From Rhizobium sp. NLR16a (GTDB lineage: Bacteria > Pseudomonadota > Alphaproteobacteria > Rhizobiales > Rhizobiaceae): a stretch of 64,000 nucleotides of DNA. The notes below the pieces were generated by a model. It had not been told where the DNA came from. It did no database searches and saw nothing but the letters and a program-made list of their open reading frames with translations. The stretch is from contig NZ_CP072865.1 of the NCBI RefSeq assembly GCF_017948245.1, positions 3,311,501 through 3,375,500 on the forward strand, given 5' to 3'. This document shows positions 33,134-41,569 of the stretch, one piece after another. A program made the position numbers and the translations under genes. Numbering within the stretch: the stretch's first letter is position 1; each line of letters starts with the position of its first letter.

Positions 33134-34204
33134 TTACTGCCCGATTTCCTGGTTTCGGTCGACGTAATTCCGCACAATGACCTGTCGGCCGCAAATCTCA
33201 GCCGTCTCATCATTGGTCTGTCTCGGCAGATAACATCTGCGGCAGACCTCGCTCTTCAGGAAGCCTTGCGGTTCCTTGTGCAGAGCGCGCACCGCGTTCA
33301 TTTTTTCCCCATGCCAGATCTGGTGCACGGTTTCGGTGTTCGCATTGCCGATAACCTCGCGGTTCTCCTCGTCGTTCGAGCACTTCATGACCAATCCGTC
33401 GGCACCAATCACAAGGCGTTGGTACTGCTGCGGGCATGTGAAGTTATCGAGATAGGCGATCTCGGAATCGTTGCCGAGGTAATCGATCAACGGATTGAAA
33501 GCGACCAGATCCACATGAGGTGCAAAGGTCTCGTAGTAGAGATCGGGATTCTCCCGGATTGCCGGCCAGATACCCTGCACCTTGATCACAGGACGGTGGA
33601 GACCGCGCTCTTCCTTGTACTTCTTTATGTCCTTGATCTTGTCGAGCAGGGCTTCGAACTTGATCGGCTTGCGGATCTTCTCGTAGGTCTCACCGGTGCC
33701 GTCGATCGAAACGGTGATCCAGTCGATGCCGGCATCGACAAGCTGGGCGAAATAGTCTCTGTTGAGCTTGAAGCCATGCGTGAGGGTCGAAACCTCTTTG
33801 ATCCCATGGTCCTTAGCGTAGCGCACACAGTCGGCGAAACGCTTGTGCAACGTCGCCTCGCCGCGCAGCGAGAGGCGGATCGCCGGAACCTTGCCGCCGA
33901 TCTCATCGATAATCCGGCAATAGAGGTCCCAGTCCATCCGCGTCGTATTGACGTTTTTCTTGAACTCGTCGCTGATCGTATAGCACATGGGGCAGCGCAG
34001 GTTGCAGATCGACGCCAGCTCGAGATCGACGAGCAGCGGGTAATCCGAAACCTGCTGGTTCAGGGCATATTCCGACCATTTGCGACGGTAATCCGCGTAT
34101 TCGGCTTCCCATCCCTCGCCACGGAATCTGTCGAACGTGGCTTCGCGCTCGTCCGTGTCCATCGAGTAGTTGCCTTTGTTGATCGGAACGTAACGCTCGT
34201 TCAA
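33134..34204 (-). CDS. Radical SAM protein with SPASM-like C-terminus
   Basis: This protein of about 356 residues has the CxxxCxxC cluster motif as CNLRCPMC (Cys 67, 71 and 74 counted from the TTG start) and continues with the barrel pattern RLSLRGEATLHKRFADCVRY and WITVSIDGTGETYEKIRKPI. A C-terminal Cys-rich part (FTCPQQYQR, VMKCSNDEENREVIGNAN, EVCRRCYLPRQ) can hold an extra Fe-S cluster. The TTG at 34204 has AAGGAG eight bases before it and follows the epimerase stop by 2 bp; the longer frame lies inside that gene. Probable sugar-modifying enzyme (epimerisation, dehydration or aminotransfer chemistry); substrate unknown. Confidence 0.8.
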   Translation of the reverse strand: MNERYVPINKGNYSMDTDEREATFDRFRGEGWEAEYADYRRKWSEYALNQQVSDYPLLVDLELASICNLRCPMCYTISDEFKKNVNTTRMDWDLYCRIIDEIGGKVPAIRLSLRGEATLHKRFADCVRYAKDHGIKEVSTLTHGFKLNRDYFAQLVDAGIDWITVSIDGTGETYEKIRKPIKFEALLDKIKDIKKYKEERGLHRPVIKVQGIWPAIRENPDLYYETFAPHVDLVAFNPLIDYLGNDSEIAYLDNFTCPQQYQRLVIGADGLVMKCSNDEENREVIGNANTETVHQIWHGEKMNAVRALHKEPQGFLKSEVCRRCYLPRQTNDETAEICGRQVIVRNYVDRNQEIGQ

Positions 34205-34206
34205 TT

Positions 34207-35052
34207 TTACGACTCCTTCATCATCACGCGGATGCCGGCGGGCAGATCCCACTCCGGCTGCCATCCGAGAACGGCGCGAGCCCGCGTAATATCGGCCCGC
34301 ACGTCAGGTATTTCATTCCGCCGAACAGCGCAAGACGACACTACTGGTAGATTAGTGCCGGCAGCTTCTTGCAAGATGTCGATGATTTCCTGCACCGAAT
34401 ACGACATTCCGGAGCCGATATTGATGCAGTGGTAACCTTCCGACACGTCCATTGATTTGGCAAAGGCGCTCAGGACATCGTCGACGAAGACATAATCCCG
34501 CCGCGGACCGAGGTCCATGACCTGTATTTCCTGTTTCGTTCTTACCTGATTCAGTAGCGTCGGTACCAGAAATTCCGGCCGCTGCCCAACCCCATATATA
34601 TTGAAAAGGCGCAATACCACCACCGGTATTTGCTCGTATGTAGCAGCGAACTCACAGAGCTGTTCGGCAAGATATTTGGAAAGTGCGTAAGGGTTGTTCG
34701 GCTTGACCGGATCGCTTTCATGGATCGGCAGCCGTTCCGGCACCCCATAAACATAGGCGCTTGCGAAGACGAGTTTGGCCTTGTGCCGCTTGCACCAGTT
34801 CAAAGCATGCTGTGTACCGAGAACATTGGCGGCGGTGAAACTCGGGCCTTGTGTCCAGCTATCCGGAACGAATGTCCTGCCGGCAAGATGAAACAGCGTG
34901 CGCGCTGCCGGAAGCTCCTTCCAAAGGCGCTCTTCGCTAATGTCCCCATGCGTTCGCTCAAGCGCAAGCACATCGATGCCAGCTTGTTCAAGCCGCTCCA
35001 CCAGACGCTTCCCGAGGAAGCCGCCTGCACCGGTGACGATGGCGTCAACCAT
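34207..35052 (-). CDS. NAD-dependent sugar epimerase/dehydratase (extended SDR)
   Basis: The protein has 281 residues. VTGAGGFLGKRLVERLEQAG binds NAD(P), the catalytic Ser/Ala region is VFASAYVYGVPERLPIHESD, and PNNPYALSKYLAEQLCEFAA carries Tyr and Lys. DLGPRRDYVFVDDVLSAFAK and the downstream CINIGSGMSYSVQEIIDILQ are typical of nucleotide-sugar epimerases. It is shorter than GalE. It would modify the sugar activated by the nucleotidyltransferase encoded just upstream, with which it overlaps by 8 bp. The exact conversion is unknown. Confidence 0.8.
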   Translation of the reverse strand: MVDAIVTGAGGFLGKRLVERLEQAGIDVLALERTHGDISEERLWKELPAARTLFHLAGRTFVPDSWTQGPSFTAANVLGTQHALNWCKRHKAKLVFASAYVYGVPERLPIHESDPVKPNNPYALSKYLAEQLCEFAATYEQIPVVVLRLFNIYGVGQRPEFLVPTLLNQVRTKQEIQVMDLGPRRDYVFVDDVLSAFAKSMDVSEGYHCINIGSGMSYSVQEIIDILQEAAGTNLPVVSSCAVRRNEIPDVRADITRARAVLGWQPEWDLPAGIRVMMKES

Positions 35053-35758
35053 TCAAGAACCTGGATTGCATGGTTTCGAACTCTTCGATCGCCAATGCAT
35101 AATCGTCGGGGCGTCCGATATCGAGCCAATAGCCCGGAAAATCGCGAACCGTGGCCGGCTTGCCTGCCGCCAGTAGATCGAGCATCAACTGGTCAAAGCC
35201 GTAAGCGCCGCGTTGCGGTATGTGCTCGACGGCCGCCGAAGACACCATGTAGACGCCCATGCTGACTTTATACTCGGCCGTGGGCTTCTCCCGGAAGCCC
35301 GTTAGTCGTCCTGCGGCGTTGGTATCAAGAACGCCGTAGTCTATGCGATGCTGGCGCGTCTTGGACGAGATCGTGAATATATTGCCGTCCCGGACATGGA
35401 CATCATGAAAATCGGCATAATTGAGGTCCGTCAGGATGTCGCCGTTCATCACTAGAAAATTCTCAGGAAGATCCTTGATCAACCGCAGCGGCCCCATCGT
35501 GCCAAGCGGCTCGTCCTCGAGCGAATAGTCGATGCGTACGCCCCACTTGTCGCCATCCTGGAAAAACGCCTTGATCAATTCGGCCTGATGATTGACGGCA
35601 AGCGTGATGTGCTGAAATCCGCCTGCTATCAGCTGCCGGATGATGACCTCAAGAATAGGATAATCGCCGATCGGCATCAAAGGCTTTGGAAGGACGACGG
35701 TATAGGGCCGCAACCTCGTGCCCATTCCCCCCGCCAGAATGACTGCGCGTCTAGACAT
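35045..35758 (-). CDS. Sugar-phosphate nucleotidyltransferase
   Basis: This 237-residue nucleotidyltransferase of the RmlA/GMP family has the signature loop VILAGGMGTRLRPYTVVLPKPLMPIGDYPIL and the metal-binding FLVMNGDILTDLNYADF, with a C-terminal GYWLDIGRPDDYALAIEEF. Nucleotide choice cannot be read; relatives in LegB-containing loci use GTP or UTP. It overlaps the LegB-like gene by 8 bp and the epimerase gene by 8 bp, suggesting that these three proteins make one activated sugar. Confidence 0.8.
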   Translation of the reverse strand: MSRRAVILAGGMGTRLRPYTVVLPKPLMPIGDYPILEVIIRQLIAGGFQHITLAVNHQAELIKAFFQDGDKWGVRIDYSLEDEPLGTMGPLRLIKDLPENFLVMNGDILTDLNYADFHDVHVRDGNIFTISSKTRQHRIDYGVLDTNAAGRLTGFREKPTAEYKVSMGVYMVSSAAVEHIPQRGAYGFDQLMLDLLAAGKPATVRDFPGYWLDIGRPDDYALAIEEFETMQSRFLNG

Positions 35759-36731
35759 TGAAAATATCCGCCTTATACCGCGCCAGATTCTGCGGCTGAC
35801 GCAGCCATTCGATCGTTGCCTTCAGACCATCCTCCACGCTGTAACGCGGCGAAAATCCCGTCAGAGACTTGATCAGGCTGTTGTCGCAGCACAAGCGTTC
35901 CACTTCACTGTTTGCGGGACGCAAACGCTGTTCGTCGCATTCAATCTCGACGCTGACGCCGATGATATCGGCGATGAGCTGAACGGTATCGCCAATCGAT
36001 ATCTCGCTGCCGGAACCGATATTGACGGTCTGGCCGATCGCTTGGTCGCAGGCCGCGAGCGCCAGAAAGCCATCGCAGGTATCCTGGACGAAATTGAAGT
36101 CCCGCGTTGGTGAGAGCGCACCAAGCTTCAGGGTCGTCCGTCCGCTCAGAAGCTGTGAAATCACGGTCGGAATAACCGCCCTTGCAGATTGTCTCGGGCC
36201 AAAGGTGTTGAAAGGCCGGGCAATCGTCACCGGCAGATCAAAGCTCGAATAATAGCTGTAGGCGATCGCATCCGCACCGATCTTGGAAGCCGAATAGGGC
36301 GACTGCGCCTGCAGCGGATGGCTTTCGCTGATCGGCACAAAACGCGCGGTGCCGTAGACTTCGCTGGTCGAGGTCTGGATCACCCTTCCCACCCCAGCGT
36401 CGAGGGCTCCTTGAAGGACGTTCAGCGTCCCATGCACATTCGTATCGATGTAGCTTGAGGGTGCTTGATAGGAATAGGGAATCGCAATCAGAGCGGCGAG
36501 ATGGAAAACCGTATCCACGCCTTTTGCGACGGTGCGCATTTGCGAGGGATCGCGGACGTCTCCGAGGATCACTTCGAACTGGCCGCGGTGTTCGGATTGG
36601 TCAAGCCAGCCCCAGCTGGAAAACGAGTTGTACTGGCATAGGGCGCGAACTTCGACGCCCGACCTGACCAGCGTCTCGACAAGGTGAGAGCCGATAAATC
36701 CATCCGCCCCAGTGACAAGCACTTTCTTCAT
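35751..36731 (-). CDS. NAD-dependent 4,6-dehydratase, LegB-like
   Basis: This 326-residue extended SDR starts KKVLVTGADGFIGSHLVETL and then carries the YNSFSSWGWLD segment (34-44), a hallmark of LegB proteins in legionaminic-acid loci. STSEVYGTARFVPISESHPL holds the catalytic triad Thr/Glu equivalents and SPYSASKIGADAIAYSYYSS the Tyr/Lys. LegB removes water from a nucleotide-activated GlcNAc to give a 4-keto-6-deoxy amino sugar. It overlaps the Wzt gene as ATGA. Together with the NeuB, SpsF and SpsG homologues this points to a nine-carbon acidic sugar, although a dedicated LegC aminotransferase is not adjacent. Confidence 0.8.
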   Translation of the reverse strand: MKKVLVTGADGFIGSHLVETLVRSGVEVRALCQYNSFSSWGWLDQSEHRGQFEVILGDVRDPSQMRTVAKGVDTVFHLAALIAIPYSYQAPSSYIDTNVHGTLNVLQGALDAGVGRVIQTSTSEVYGTARFVPISESHPLQAQSPYSASKIGADAIAYSYYSSFDLPVTIARPFNTFGPRQSARAVIPTVISQLLSGRTTLKLGALSPTRDFNFVQDTCDGFLALAACDQAIGQTVNIGSGSEISIGDTVQLIADIIGVSVEIECDEQRLRPANSEVERLCCDNSLIKSLTGFSPRYSVEDGLKATIEWLRQPQNLARYKADIFNV

Positions 36732-38047
36732 TTCAAAACACCCTCAGAATCGCGCTGGAAGAGCTTCTCCACCTCCCAAGGCAACTGGATCGCCGAAATC
36801 GACGGCTTGCGTTGCTGACCCAGCATCTGGATAATTCCGACATTGTCCTCCACGTCAAACCGAATACCCTCGGCGACGGAATAGATCGAGAACCGGCTCG
36901 ATATGCCGAGCCGCAAGTAGAAGGTGCCGGTGTTGAGGAGATATCCGGGAAATCTGACGCGCGCTTTGTAATAGCCGGCTGGCCGGGTATCCAGGCGCCC
37001 GACGTCGAGTTCGGGATCGGAAAGGCTGACGAGCGTGGTGTAGCCGTCCTCCATCTTGATCTGCATCCCGACCGAGAGGCCGGAAAGAGGCTCCCTCAAT
37101 TCGTATTCGACCTCGACCGAGAAGCCGTTCGACAGTTCCACGGTTTCAGAAACCTCGTCCTTCTCGTTCAATACCGCGACGCGGCATATCACCGCTTTTC
37201 CGTCGATGTCCTCGGGATTGACCGAGTAACTTGCGGTACCGCCGAATTCCGGGCGATTGAGATAGGCCTTGATCACATCTGCGGTCTCGCCCATCGCAGC
37301 AACCTTGCCATCGGCCATCAGAATCGATTTCGGGCAGATGCTGCTGATCGCGGTCATGTTGTGACTGACGAAGATGATCGTTCGACCTGCCTTCGTGACT
37401 TCCTGCATGCGTCCCATGCATTTGTTCTGGAAGTTGACGTCGCCGACGGCCAGAACTTCATCAACCAGCAGAATCTCCGGCTCGAGATGCGCCGCGACCG
37501 AGAAAGCCAGACGCACATACATTCCAGATGAATACCGCTTCACCGGGGTGTCAATGAACTCGCCGATTTCAGCAAACTCGACGATCTCATCGAATTTGGA
37601 CCTGACCTCGGCGCGGCTCATGCCAAGGATGGCTCCGTTGAGATAGACGTTCTCGCGACCGGTGAGCTCCGGATGAAATCCGGTGCCGACCTCAAGCAGG
37701 CTGGCAATCCTGCCCCGTATACCTATGAAACCCGAATTGGGCATGGTGATACGTGACATGACCTTCAACAGGGTGGATTTGCCGGCGCCATTCCTGCCGA
37801 TAATCCCGACGATCTCGCCGTTCCCCACCTCGAAGGAGACATCATCCAGCGCTTTAAAGATGTCGCCCTTCACTCGCGACTGCTGACTCTTGTTGGAAGC
37901 ATAATCGGATACAGAAACATTCGGATCGGGAAGGTTGCGCCACTTTGCCCACCAGCTTTGAAGGTCGCGATAAAGCGTGCCATGGTTGATCACGCCAAGG
38001 CGGTATAGCTTGCTGACGTGCTCGGCTCGAATAACGATATCGTTCAT
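36728..38047 (-). CDS. wzt: Polysaccharide ABC transporter ATP-binding protein with C-terminal carbohydrate-binding domain
   Basis: The protein has 439 residues. The N-terminal ATPase domain has Walker A GRNGAGKST, signature RYSSGMYVRLAFSVAAHLEP, Walker B ILLVDEVLAVGD and switch FVSHNM. The C-terminal beta-rich domain (about 280-439) matches the Wzt C-terminal domain that reads the modified end of the O-polysaccharide before export. The ATG at 38047 overlaps the Wzm stop; a longer frame to 38140 lies within that gene. With Wzm it moves undecaprenyl-linked glycan across the inner membrane, so the locus uses the ABC-dependent and not the Wzy-dependent route. Confidence 0.9.
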   Translation of the reverse strand: MNDIVIRAEHVSKLYRLGVINHGTLYRDLQSWWAKWRNLPDPNVSVSDYASNKSQQSRVKGDIFKALDDVSFEVGNGEIVGIIGRNGAGKSTLLKVMSRITMPNSGFIGIRGRIASLLEVGTGFHPELTGRENVYLNGAILGMSRAEVRSKFDEIVEFAEIGEFIDTPVKRYSSGMYVRLAFSVAAHLEPEILLVDEVLAVGDVNFQNKCMGRMQEVTKAGRTIIFVSHNMTAISSICPKSILMADGKVAAMGETADVIKAYLNRPEFGGTASYSVNPEDIDGKAVICRVAVLNEKDEVSETVELSNGFSVEVEYELREPLSGLSVGMQIKMEDGYTTLVSLSDPELDVGRLDTRPAGYYKARVRFPGYLLNTGTFYLRLGISSRFSIYSVAEGIRFDVEDNVGIIQMLGQQRKPSISAIQLPWEVEKLFQRDSEGVLK

Positions 38048-38922
38048 CAGACCGTATCCATCGCAGTTGCCTCCGCACGAGCGAAAAGCATCAAGCCGCA
38101 CGTCGCGATCGCGACAGTCACAGCCAGATTGGCGAGACACAGACTGACCGGCAAAGCGGGAGAATCAAGCAGCGCCCAACGGAAGGTCTGTACCGGGGTC
38201 GTCATCGGATTGATATAAAAGAACCAGTGATACCGTTCAGGAATCTGACTAAAGGGATAGACAATCGGCGTGGCATACATCCAGAGCTGCGTCATGAATC
38301 CGACGGCATAAACCAAGTCACGAAAACGGACTGTTAGCGCCGAAACCACAAGCCCCGCACCTATACCAAGCACCGCAATATAGAGCAGCAGGAGCGGCGT
38401 CATAAATAGGAACCTGTAGCTCAATGCCAGATCGGGGGCGGCGATCTTCATCCCAACCGCAACCGTCAACAGGAGCAGGAACTGGATGGCAAATGCGACA
38501 AGCCCGCTCATGGCAACGGATAGCGGCACCACGAGCTTGGGGAAATAAACCTTTCCGAACAGGTTGGCATTTTTCGAGAAGACGTCGGAGTTATTGGCCA
38601 GACAGACGGAAAAATAACTCCAGATGATCGTTCCCGACATATAAAACAGGAAAGGTGGCAGGCCATCCGTGGAAAGATTGGCGATTTTTCCGAACACGAT
38701 ATAATACGTCATTGCCGTCAGCGACGGTTGAATAATGTACCAGACCGGCCCCAGAACCGTCTGTTTATAAAATGTCGTGAAATCCCGCATAAAGAACATC
38801 CAGACGAGATCGCGATATCGCCAGACGAGTCCGAGATCCGGCGCGCTGCCCTTCGAAGGCTTGATAACGATATCCCAATCTTCCTCGCGGGTGGAGGCCG
38901 ATCCCTTCAGCTGTTCTGTCAT
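38047..38922 (-). CDS. wzm: Polysaccharide ABC transporter permease
   Basis: This 291-residue ABC-2 type membrane protein has about six transmembrane segments, among them TAMTYYIVFGKIANL, FYMSGTIIWSYFSVCL, VAMSGLVAFAIQFLLLL, FLFMTPLLLLYIAVLGIGAG and the last ones near 240-280. The cytoplasmic amphipathic N-terminus (RDFTTFYKQTVLGPVWYIIQ) is typical of Wzm/KpsM/TagG proteins. It forms the channel of the exporter with Wzt, which overlaps its stop codon. Its own start overlaps the aminotransferase stop by 4 bp. Confidence 0.9.
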   Translation of the reverse strand: MTEQLKGSASTREEDWDIVIKPSKGSAPDLGLVWRYRDLVWMFFMRDFTTFYKQTVLGPVWYIIQPSLTAMTYYIVFGKIANLSTDGLPPFLFYMSGTIIWSYFSVCLANNSDVFSKNANLFGKVYFPKLVVPLSVAMSGLVAFAIQFLLLLTVAVGMKIAAPDLALSYRFLFMTPLLLLYIAVLGIGAGLVVSALTVRFRDLVYAVGFMTQLWMYATPIVYPFSQIPERYHWFFYINPMTTPVQTFRWALLDSPALPVSLCLANLAVTVAIATCGLMLFARAEATAMDTV

Positions 38923-40025
38923 GCCGCCAACTTCAGCTTTTCCGGGAGCGCAGTAAGAAGGCTGCAGACGCGCTCGATCTCATCCTTTCGATGCCCAGCC
39001 GAAATAGGCAGGCTCAGCTCGGTGGCATGCAGCTCATCGGCAATGGGATAGTCGCCGGAAAGAATGCCTTGCATTGCCTTCTGCCGATGCGGGGCGATCG
39101 GATAATGTATCTCGGTCTTGACGCCGTTATCGAGCAGCCACCGACGCAATTCGTCGCGGGCCGGATGACGTATCGCGAAGATATGAAACACGTCATACTC
39201 GGCAGGTCGACGAAGCGGCTGCGCGAGCCATTTGGGCAAATTGGCAAAATAAACATCGGCCAGTGCCCGCTTATGTTCAGTCACCTGGTCGAGGTGACGG
39301 AGTTTAACCCGCAGGAATGCCGCCTGCATCTCGTCAAGCCTCGAATTTACACCAATATAGACGTTCTCATATTTTTTCTTCGAGCCGTAGTTGCGCATAT
39401 GTCTCAGGCGATCGGCAAATTCGTCATCGTTCGTGACGATGGCGCCCGCATCTCCGAGAGCTCCAAGATTCTTGGTCGGATAGAAGCTGAAGCAACCGGC
39501 AATTCCGAAGGTGCCGGTCAGCTTGCCGTCAAAGCGCGCGCCGTGAGACTGCGCGCAATCCTCGATCACCTTGAGACCATGCTCGCTTGCAAACGCCGCG
39601 ATCTCGGTCATCCGGCAGGATTTGCCGAAAAGATGCGTCACGCAGATTGCCTGCGTCTTGTGTGTGAGCGCCGCTGGAAGGCGCTCCGGATCGATATTGA
39701 AGGTTTCGCGCTCGGGCTCCACCAGAACGGGTTTGTGGCCCGCGCGAAGAATCGCCAGAACAGTGGCTATATAGGTGTTGGAGGCAACCATGATCTCGCT
39801 GCCTTTCGGCAGGTCGAGCGCTTCGATCGACAGGATCAATGCATCCAGACCATTGGCCACGCTGATGCAATGTTTGCTTTCCGCAAAGGCAGCGAATTCA
39901 GCTTCGAATGCGGAGACCTCATTGCCAAGTATGTACCATCCGGACCGAATGACACGGGATGCAACCGCCTCCAACTCTTCCATCAGCGGGCGGTTGGCCT
40001 GCGCTAGACTTTCATACTCAATCAT
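38919..40025 (-). CDS. fdtB: DegT/DnrJ/EryC1 sugar aminotransferase, FdtB-like
   Basis: The protein has 368 residues from the ATG at 40025. This PLP-dependent fold-type I enzyme has VANGLDALILSIEALDLPKG at the cofactor phosphate site, VIEDCAQSHGARFDGKLTGT with the Asp that contacts PLP, and SFYPTKNLGALGDAGAI with the Schiff-base Lys. The opening MIEYESLAQANRPLMEEL matches the FdtB/QdtB subgroup, so the longer frame into fdtA is discarded. It would put a 3-amino group on the dTDP-3-keto-6-deoxy sugar made by FdtA, encoded one base upstream. It might also serve the LegB branch, which lacks an aminotransferase gene of its own. Confidence 0.82.
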   Translation of the reverse strand: MIEYESLAQANRPLMEELEAVASRVIRSGWYILGNEVSAFEAEFAAFAESKHCISVANGLDALILSIEALDLPKGSEIMVASNTYIATVLAILRAGHKPVLVEPERETFNIDPERLPAALTHKTQAICVTHLFGKSCRMTEIAAFASEHGLKVIEDCAQSHGARFDGKLTGTFGIAGCFSFYPTKNLGALGDAGAIVTNDDEFADRLRHMRNYGSKKKYENVYIGVNSRLDEMQAAFLRVKLRHLDQVTEHKRALADVYFANLPKWLAQPLRRPAEYDVFHIFAIRHPARDELRRWLLDNGVKTEIHYPIAPHRQKAMQGILSGDYPIADELHATELSLPISAGHRKDEIERVCSLLTALPEKLKLAA

Positions 40026-40026
40026 C

Positions 40027-40401
40027 TCAGAGCCGTTCATAGGGGGTGTCGATGTAGTCGTCCTTATCATATCCGTGAGAGGCAAAAACCAGCAGGATAG
40101 AACCAGGACCGAAGGTCATTTCATGCCAGTCCCTTGGCTCTACCAGCAGGCACTGGTCCGGTGACGACAAGGTGACCTCTTCCCTGGCTTTTCCATCGTC
40201 CATCAAAACCATCACGCTCCCCGAAATCGCCACCAAGGCCTGCCGCGTCTTGTGATGACGATGACCGCCGCGTGTGTATCCGTCAGCACCATAGATCCAG
40301 AAGCTCCGGACCACCGGAAATGGCAGTATTCCGTCCATGACGGTCAACGCGCCTCGTGAGTCGGACATTGTCTTTAACTTAAGCAGGGTAAAAGCAGACA
40401 A
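40027..40401 (-). CDS. fdtA: dTDP-4-keto-6-deoxyglucose 3,4-ketoisomerase, FdtA/WxcM-like cupin
   Basis: The protein has 124 residues. A single cupin barrel with the family signature GGHRHHKTRQALVAISGSV (His-rich active site) and SRGALTVMDG near the N-terminus; PDQCLLVEPRDWHEMTFGPG is the second half. FdtA/QdtA/TylM-type isomerases move the keto group from C4 to C3 of dTDP-4-keto-6-deoxyglucose. It is flanked by rmlA and fdtB, which supply substrate and use the product. Whether the product is of the galacto (Fuc3N) or gluco (Qui3N) series cannot be read from motifs. Confidence 0.85.
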   Translation of the reverse strand: MSAFTLLKLKTMSDSRGALTVMDGILPFPVVRSFWIYGADGYTRGGHRHHKTRQALVAISGSVMVLMDDGKAREEVTLSSPDQCLLVEPRDWHEMTFGPGSILLVFASHGYDKDDYIDTPYERL

Positions 40402-40423
40402 GATTGATTTCCAGTTTTGCAGG

Positions 40424-41335
40424 TCAGCCGGGCGGGAAATGCGGAGTTGGTTCCCTCACCAGGCTGATGAGGTATCGACCGTAAGAGCTCTTTTCAAGTG
40501 GAGCTGCCAGCCTCAGCAACTGCTCGGCATCTATGTATTCCAAATGAAAGGCGATTTCTTCGGGGCAGGCAATCTTCAGCCCCTGGCGCCGCTCGATGGT
40601 GGCAATGAATTGACTGGCTTCAAGGAGTGAATCGTGCGTGCCCGTATCAAGCCAGGCATGTCCTCTGCCCAAGACGGCAACATTCAGCCTGCCGGCCGCC
40701 AAATAATGGCGATTGATATCGGTAATTTCGGTTTCACCGCGTGGCGATGGTTTCAAGGCGGCAGCAATATCAACCACGTCATTGTCGTAGAAATATAAAC
40801 CGGTTACTGCATAAGAAGAGCGGGGCCTGGATGGCTTTTCCTCCAGGCTGAGGACTTTGCCCTGACCATCAAATTCCACTACCCCATACCGGTCGGGATC
40901 GTGGACTTTGTACGCGAAGATCGTCGCTTCGTCCGACCTCGCGGAAGCCGCGGATAAATCATGGGTCAGGAGGTTGCCGTAGAAGATATTGTCTCCCAGC
41001 ACGAGGGCGGTTGCATCCCGCGCGATGAATTCCCTGCCAATCGAGAATGCCTGGGGAATTCCGTCCGGTGCAGCCTGCACGGCATATTGGAGATTTAATC
41101 CCCATTGGGCGCCGTCACCCAGCAACTGTTCAAAACGCGGGGTGTCCTGCGGCGTGGAGATAATCAGGATATCCCGGATGCCTGCAAGCATCAGCGTTGA
41201 CAGGGGATAGTAGATCATCGGCTTGTCGAAAACCGGAAGAAGCTGCTTCGAAATGGCGAGAGTCGCGGGATGAAGTCGGGTGCCCGAGCCACCGGCGAGC
41301 AAGATGCCCTTGCGCAGTTTTTTATTCGAAGACAA
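40424..41335 (-). CDS. rmlA: Glucose-1-phosphate thymidylyltransferase
   Basis: This 303-residue enzyme joins dTTP and glucose-1-phosphate. [23 protein letters not shown] is the nucleotide loop (in two segments), [13 protein letters not shown] holds the metal site, and [19 protein letters not shown] and [15 protein letters not shown] are RmlA hallmarks. The TTG at 41335 is taken as start because AGGAGG lies four bases before it; the upstream ATG at 41371 has no site. It heads the minus-strand operon; the 234 bp before it, shared with a divergent glycosyltransferase gene, should contain the main promoter. No rmlC or rmlD is present, so rhamnose is not made here. Confidence 0.92.
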   Translation of the reverse strand: MSSNKKLRKGILLAGGSGTRLHPATLAISKQLLPVFDKPMIYYPLSTLMLAGIRDILIISTPQDTPRFEQLLGDGAQWGLNLQYAVQAAPDGIPQAFSIGREFIARDATALVLGDNIFYGNLLTHDLSAASARSDEATIFAYKVHDPDRYGVVEFDGQGKVLSLEEKPSRPRSSYAVTGLYFYDNDVVDIAAALKPSPRGETEITDINRHYLAAGRLNVAVLGRGHAWLDTGTHDSLLEASQFIATIERRQGLKIACPEEIAFHLEYIDAEQLLRLAAPLEKSSYGRYLISLVREPTPHFPPG

Positions 41336-41569
41336 GAGACCTCCTGTAAAACCTGGTAAAGCCGCGTGCATTCACGAGCCCGGCGTGGTGACCATCGCTG
41401 TTCGACACTGCTCACTACAGATAGATTGATCTGCATGCAATGCACTTACCAAGACGGGAAGTCGACCAATCGCCGGTCAATCGGACATTGATCGAGGATA
41501 ATCTGCAGGACTGGATTGCGACGCCGCCTCTCCGTCTGCTACGGGTCGGCTAGATTTCGCCCCTAGAAT

